From Marsupella aquatica (taxonomy: Eukaryota; Marchantiophyta), in the NCBI GenBank assembly GCA_973895155.1, contig OZ316891.1, positions 17,360,001 to 17,424,000 on the forward strand: a stretch of 64,000 bases of DNA, in the 5' to 3' direction. Shown one piece after another: positions 59,725 to 64,000 of the stretch (within the stretch, counting starts at the first letter, position 1; each line of letters begins with the position of its first letter). The position numbers and the translations under genes were made by a program. The notes beneath the pieces were generated by a model. It did not search any database. It was not told where the DNA came from and saw only the letters and a list, made by a program, of their open reading frames with translations.

Positions 59725-60027
59725 TTAGCTCACACGCGGAGTATATTGCTTCCACGTTCTAGCAAGCTTGTTTTTTGGACCTCGTTGTCCTATGATACAA
59801 GTCTTATTAAACAAATTCCAGTCCGCTTCTTCTTCTGAATTCAAAAATTCATCGCGAGCTATCGACGAAAACAGTTCCCTATGACATTTCGGTCTTGCGC
59901 CGCCATCTGAATTGAAAAAGTAGTCTCTCGCCATCGACGAGAAAAGTTCTCTACAGCATTCCGATCCTGTGCCGCCAGCCAACAACAGCATTGACCATTC
60001 CCAGGCAATCCAGACTAGGTGATTCAA
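59725..60027 (-). other. Unassigned ORF, 100 codons, with a 24-residue internal repeat
   Basis: The frame contains two adjacent copies of a 24-residue unit, ECCRELFSSMARDYFFNSD and KCHRELFSSIARDEFLNSE. They are encoded by a 72-bp tandem repeat in the DNA (about 59834-59977). The protein then ends in a basic stretch (GQRGPKNKLARTWKQ). No known domain was recognised. The differences between the repeat copies keep the frame open and are partly conservative, which suggests selection at some time. Confidence 0.35.
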
Positions 60028-60519
60028 ACAACACGGCAGTTCCTTTTATTCACTAAGCCGGTTTTTTAGAAGTGGACCACGTCAAATATTTCTCATTCGA
60101 TATTAAAGTGTCCAATACCCTCTGTAAACCAGGGCCGTGACAGGAAACTTTACTCTCTGTTTATCAAGAATTGGAGTAGGCACAATAAAGAGGTGATCCA
60201 TGGTCTCCAACCACCACAAGTCTCGAGACTTACACGAATATGAATGGTTGACAAAACTATGTACACATCCGCTTTGACACTCTTGGCTTGCTCTCTCGGT
60301 TTACTCTCTTAGTTTGCTCTCTGACGAAGTGGCCTGACCCCATTACTCCCATGCTTCCTTCGGGAGAGAGATCCTATTACTCGTGTTCGTCCATACTCCT
60401 AGTCACTTCCCTCACCGGTCTCGCTGTTTAGCTGGTTGTCCGCTCTGGCAAAACAATTCTTGGTTCTAAACAAATGCAATACATCTCTCAAATTGACGTT
60501 GATGTGCAGCGTGGAGTAG
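60028..60519. other. 3' flank of the L-galactose dehydrogenase gene
   Basis: No gene is seen; it should include the 3' UTR of the minus-strand gene. A short repeat (TTGCTCTCTCGGTTTACTCTC / TTAGTTTGCTCTCTGACG) lies at about 60287-60325. Confidence 0.5.
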
Positions 60520-62801
60520 TTAGTTATTCTCTTCTCTGCCACTCTGCCAGGTCATGTTTTTAACGTGGTGCAAAACACTCTCCACTTCCTCAATAATCTC
60601 CTTGTCAAGTCCGTCGCAGACTTTGTTGTCTAAGACGTCTTTCACAGCTTGAATATTCCTACGGACCTGCAAAAGCAATACACCCATCATACCAGGCGAC
60701 GACAACATGTCAGCTAAGATGATAGGGGACCGGAAATTCCAAGAGTTCAATTCAATTCAAATTTGGCAACCAGTAACAGATCGAACACTAATATCCAATT
60801 TCAATGTTACCAAGTTTCAGGCGTGTCCGATTCGATTTTTAATATCATTGAAGGAAGAGCAGATCCAAACATAGAATTATTACTGCTCTGCTAGTCCAAC
60901 TGTTTGATCAACTTTTGTTATCATTCTGCCCTAGGCTGACCAACAACTGAAGCACCTTTCTAAGCTGCACAACAATGCAAACTCTCAAATTGAAGCTGTC
61001 CAAGGTTGCTCCTAATCGGTTTGAAATTTGTCCTGACCTAAATCCTAACATAGTTTGTGGCTGAGCTTTCTTTCAATTCACTTTCCTCTGCGTACTAGTT
61101 GCACAGCTACTTAACCAATTTCCCTGCAAAATCATTTTGCCCAGAGATTCTCACTTGAGGACGCACTCAGGGACCACGATCATTATCAGAGAATAACGAG
61201 GGAGCACCTGTTCAACGGAACACATCCCCACTATGGTTGTCGATATTTCAGGGTTGCTCACAGCAAATTGAAGTGCCAGCTTAGAGATGCTTTTCCCCTT
61301 ACTCCCACAGAGAGCAGCTGCAGACGCAGAAGCATTCTGGAAATAGAAAATACCAACGTCAGTAATTAACGGCTACCGACGTGGCAATGCTCCTGCAGCC
61401 TATTAATTTGCTAGCAAAAAGCAGGACTTCATTAATGAAGTTTAATTCACACCGAATATGCAAATAAAAAAAGTCGGAAACCTAATTTAATGCTTGGAAA
61501 ATACTCAACAAAAAATCGCACTTCCAACAAGACAAAAGAGAGTTACAACGCTTCAACCCAAACAACGCCTTAAGTTACAACACAGTTTTGGATTGGAACT
61601 GCGCTTGACCACAGGTCGACTAGGCTGCGTACAATAGCGTGAAAACTAAAAAAAAATCAAATTTAACGACGGTACAGGCATTTGAGGGGTTCAAAGTAAC
61701 CTTCAATTTCTGTGGAGCAGGATGCCAATCAGGGGGTCCCTGATCTGTCAACAACCCCATTGACAGTGGAGAAGCACTGATGACACCCACACCTTTGCTC
61801 TTCAGATATGGAAGAGAATTCGCCAACGAGACATCATTCAAGCTGTAGTGACAGTACGAGAGAACCACGCTGATGGTCCCTGGAGGGACCCGATCCAGTA
61901 CATAGTGGAATATTTTCAAAGGAAGGCCTGTGATACCAATGAACCTCACTTTGCCAGTCTCTTTGAGCTTGTTCAAGGCAGGAATTGTTTCTGTGATAAT
62001 CTGTCACATAGGTGCTCAGTAAGCAATAAATCTACTAGATTGCAATGAGGTTATTTACTTACGCGAAACACTCTTAAAAAACGAAGCGAAAGCGTTGAGA
62101 GATGAGTAGGAGTTGGCAGGAGTTTTCGGAGGTTAGAGCTGGGTAGTAGGACGAAATACCTGATCAAGAGATCCAAACTCAATATCATGGCACTGGATGA
62201 TGTCAATATAATCGACATTCAAGCGCTTCAGGCTCTCATCAACACTTGCAACGACGCGGTCCGCAGAGAAGTCAAAGCCCTCGCCGTAGCGTCCACACTT
62301 TGTAGATATGACAAGCTTCTCCCTTGGAAACGAGAGAGTCTTCAGGGCTTTACCTAGTGCCTTCTCAGCGAGTGTGTCGCCATAATACCTGAATAAGGAG
62401 CAGAAATCCCAGGTCTAGGTGTTGTGAAGGGAGGTCGTTGAAAACATAGCTACATTTTTCGTCGAAGCTTAGATCTTTCCATTCGTCACGACCAAATCAT
62501 CACATCTCTTAATCACAAAATACAAGTTCTTTTTCTACCAATCCATCAGAAATTTAAAATTTATAAATAAAAAATGGTCAGATAGCTGTTTTATTTTAAC
62601 TTACGGAGAAACGTCGAAGAAGTTTATGCCCAGGCGAACGGCTTCATGCACGGACGCTATGGCTGCCTGTTCGGTGACGGGACCAAACACCCCGCCGAGA
62701 GGTGAAGCGCCGAACCCCAAGGGGCTCACCTTCAGTCCCGTGCTTCCCAGCTCCCTCAATCCCAAACCTCCGTCGAGCGGTTCCCCCAGTGGCTCCACCA
62801 T
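60520..62801 (-). CDS. L-galactose dehydrogenase (aldo/keto reductase)
   Basis: It oxidises L-galactose to L-galactono-1,4-lactone with NAD in the cytosol, the penultimate step of the Smirnoff-Wheeler ascorbate pathway. Five exons close in frame to 333 aa, slightly longer than the usual length of about 320: 62605-62801, 62160-62388, 61701-62000, 61208-61336, 60520-60666. The N-terminus carries about 14 extra residues before LRELGSTGLKVSPLGFGASPLG. The aldo/keto reductase tetrad is visible as Asp in INFFDVSP (63), Tyr in YYG (68), Lys in STKCG (96) and His in QCHD (133). Family-specific blocks are CGRYGEGFDFSADRV, HDIEFGSLDQ, TGLPLKIFHYVLDRVPPGT, VLSYCHYSLND, SKGVGVISASPLSMGLLTDQ, GPPDWHPAP, STTIVGMCSVEQ and KNMTWQSG. 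The stop is TAA at 60520-60522. Confidence 0.96.
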
Positions 62802-63540
62802 TTCTCCACCACTGAATCCCGCCCCGCAGACGAAGAACAGGCTAAACCCGCCTCAAGAATTAATCACTCCCGCTCACTCTATCTCCCATCAAAAATCTCA
62901 GTGAAAGTGCGATCACTGAACGTTGTAGCGGCGGCAAAAGTAGCTTAGGAACAACACTCAGTGGAATCTTTGGGATCATGATAACTGGGCAAAACTACGC
63001 CGGCCTCTTCGAATGGCTTCTTATGTTTTTGGTTGATGTGTCTGCTCATGTGCGCGAGACGTTTAGCCTATCAAACATACACAACAGCAGCGAAAATGTG
63101 GAGAACGATCAGGCACACAAAGAAGGAGAAGAAATGTGCTGGAAAGAAGAATAGATATCGTCTGTATCAGGAAAAGAAACAGCCGTGTGACAACGTAGAG
63201 ATTGACTTCACTTGTTCCGGACATCCGCAGGGTCCGAAAGAGTCAGCATCTCGGGACCCAAGGAATAATTCTGGCGTGTAACAAGGAGGGCTACGTACCG
63301 ACGAAATCGACGAGCTTATCCATGGGAAGCACTGAAACACATTGTCAACAAGACAGCTTGCACGCCGAGCTAACCTCCTCTCGAATCCTCTCGAGTCCAG
63401 GGTCTCGAACTGATCCAATCTACCCTCTCGCCCCCTCTCACTCACTCTCTCGCCTAGCTGTGTCACTGTGTGTCCTCGACCCCGTCTTCTCCGCTTTGCA
63501 CTAACGGAGCAACCACCCCCGCCCTGCCACGCGGGAGCAG
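62802..63540. other. Upstream region of L-galactose dehydrogenase
   Basis: It should hold the promoter and 5' UTR. A minus-strand frame at 63167-63556 is Arg/Gly/Ser-rich and recognisable as no family. C/T-rich stretches at 63370-63480 are typical of plant 5' regions. Confidence 0.45.
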
Positions 63541-63608
63541 AAAGTGTTGGCCACATTAATTACACATCAATTTATGACATATAGTGTGTACGATATCTCG
63601 AAATCGCA

Positions 63609-63698
63609 CCATACTATGTTACGGTGTATCAGATCCCTCCATAATATGTTACGGTGTATGACATCCCTCCATACTATGTTATGGTGTATGACATCCCT
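63609..63698. repeat. 30-bp tandem repeat, three units
   Basis: Units at 63609, 63639 and 63669 read CCATACTATGTTACGGTGTA plus TGACATCCCT with few changes, and a fourth partial unit (CCATATG) begins at 63699. The array stops about 10 bp before the CTAG of Helitron-like copy C. Confidence 0.92.
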
Positions 63699-63708
63699 CC
63701 ATATGAAA

Positions 63709-63732
63709 CTAGCTCCATGTTTACACAAAAGA
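63709..63732 (-). mobile_element. Helitron-like 3' terminus, copy C (minus strand, degenerate)
   Basis: On the minus strand TTATCTTTTGTGTAAACATG leads to GAGCTAG and then T. Compared with copies A and B the GTGC...CACGGG hairpin has decayed, but the lead-in CTTTTGTG and terminal CTAG-T are kept. Confidence 0.45.
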
Positions 63733-64000
63733 TAATGAGATAAGAAAAAGATGTTGAAACAAAAAAGATGTACAATAAATAAGAGAAAAAGATATCGGGG
63801 TGAGAAAGAGATGTGAGGGACAGAAACTATGATGAGATGAGGAAAAGATGTAAAGATTAAAAAAGATGTTGAGGGTGAGGGAAAGATGTCATGGTGAGAT
63901 AAAGATGTCAAGATGAGAAAAAGATAACTATATAAGAAAATGATAAGATACCAAGGTGAGAAAAGTATGTTGAGGTGAAGAAAAGATCTTGATAAGAGTA
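63733..64000 (-). repeat. Degenerate minisatellite, ACATCTTTT-core units, array C (cut by window end)
   Basis: Read on the minus strand, units such as CTCATCTTGACATCTTT, CTCACCATGACATCTTT and CTCACCCTCAACATCTTTT repeat with the same theme as array A, with the same polarity towards a CTAG terminus. The array continues past the window. Confidence 0.75.

Noticed and set aside
63167-63556. Minus-strand ORF of 129 codons
   Set aside because: Arg/Gly/Ser-rich, with no family likeness, lying in the 5' region of L-galactose dehydrogenase. It could be a leader or a chance frame.

Overview
The window is nuclear DNA of a plant. The evidence is five genes split by GT-AG introns that encode plant-type proteins, plus Ty1/Copia retrotransposons primed from initiator methionine tRNA and Helitron-like ends. 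Introns of mostly 70-800 bp and moderate gene density fit a non-seed land plant such as a moss, but that placement is a guess.

Layout. Positions 1-5240 hold the 3' half of a decayed Copia element, a broken Myb/SANT-like gene of the PIF/Harbinger type on the minus strand, and a minisatellite ending in a Helitron-like 3' terminus. Positions 5241-11734 are a complete Copia element with near-identical 420-bp LTRs and a 5-bp target duplication, but an interrupted reading frame. Positions 12.6-19.1 kb hold the plus-strand MAU2/SCC4 cohesin-loader gene. Positions 20.2-25.9 kb hold a minus-strand EHD membrane-remodelling ATPase gene. Positions 28.3-34.3 kb are an older, heavily decayed Copia element of a different lineage. 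Positions 37.2-42.4 kb hold the minus-strand ARPC1 gene (Arp2/3 complex). Positions 43.5-46.3 kb are repeat-rich and contain a second Helitron-like terminus and a MITE with long inverted repeats. Positions 47.3-50.7 kb hold a minus-strand plastid shikimate kinase-family gene. Positions 51.7-54.7 kb are AT-rich repeats containing a retroposed insert with a 16-bp target duplication. Positions 54.7-60.5 kb are mostly non-coding with several tandem duplications and two unassigned ORFs. Positions 60.5-62.8 kb hold the minus-strand L-galactose dehydrogenase gene. The window ends in a third Helitron-like terminus with its minisatellite.

The host genes are unrelated housekeeping functions: sister-chromatid cohesion, endocytic recycling, actin nucleation, plastid aromatic metabolism and ascorbate synthesis. 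Nothing suggests an operon or a biosynthetic cluster. For four of them (EHD, ARPC1, shikimate kinase, L-galactose dehydrogenase) I followed splice sites by hand through the whole coding sequence; phases close at every junction and the proteins come out near the expected lengths.

The most distinctive signals are a repeat family present three times, in which a minisatellite built on an ACATCTTTT core runs into a hairpin and a terminal CTAG, and an alternating 18-bp ACGTG/ATGTG array in the LTR promoter of the young Copia element.
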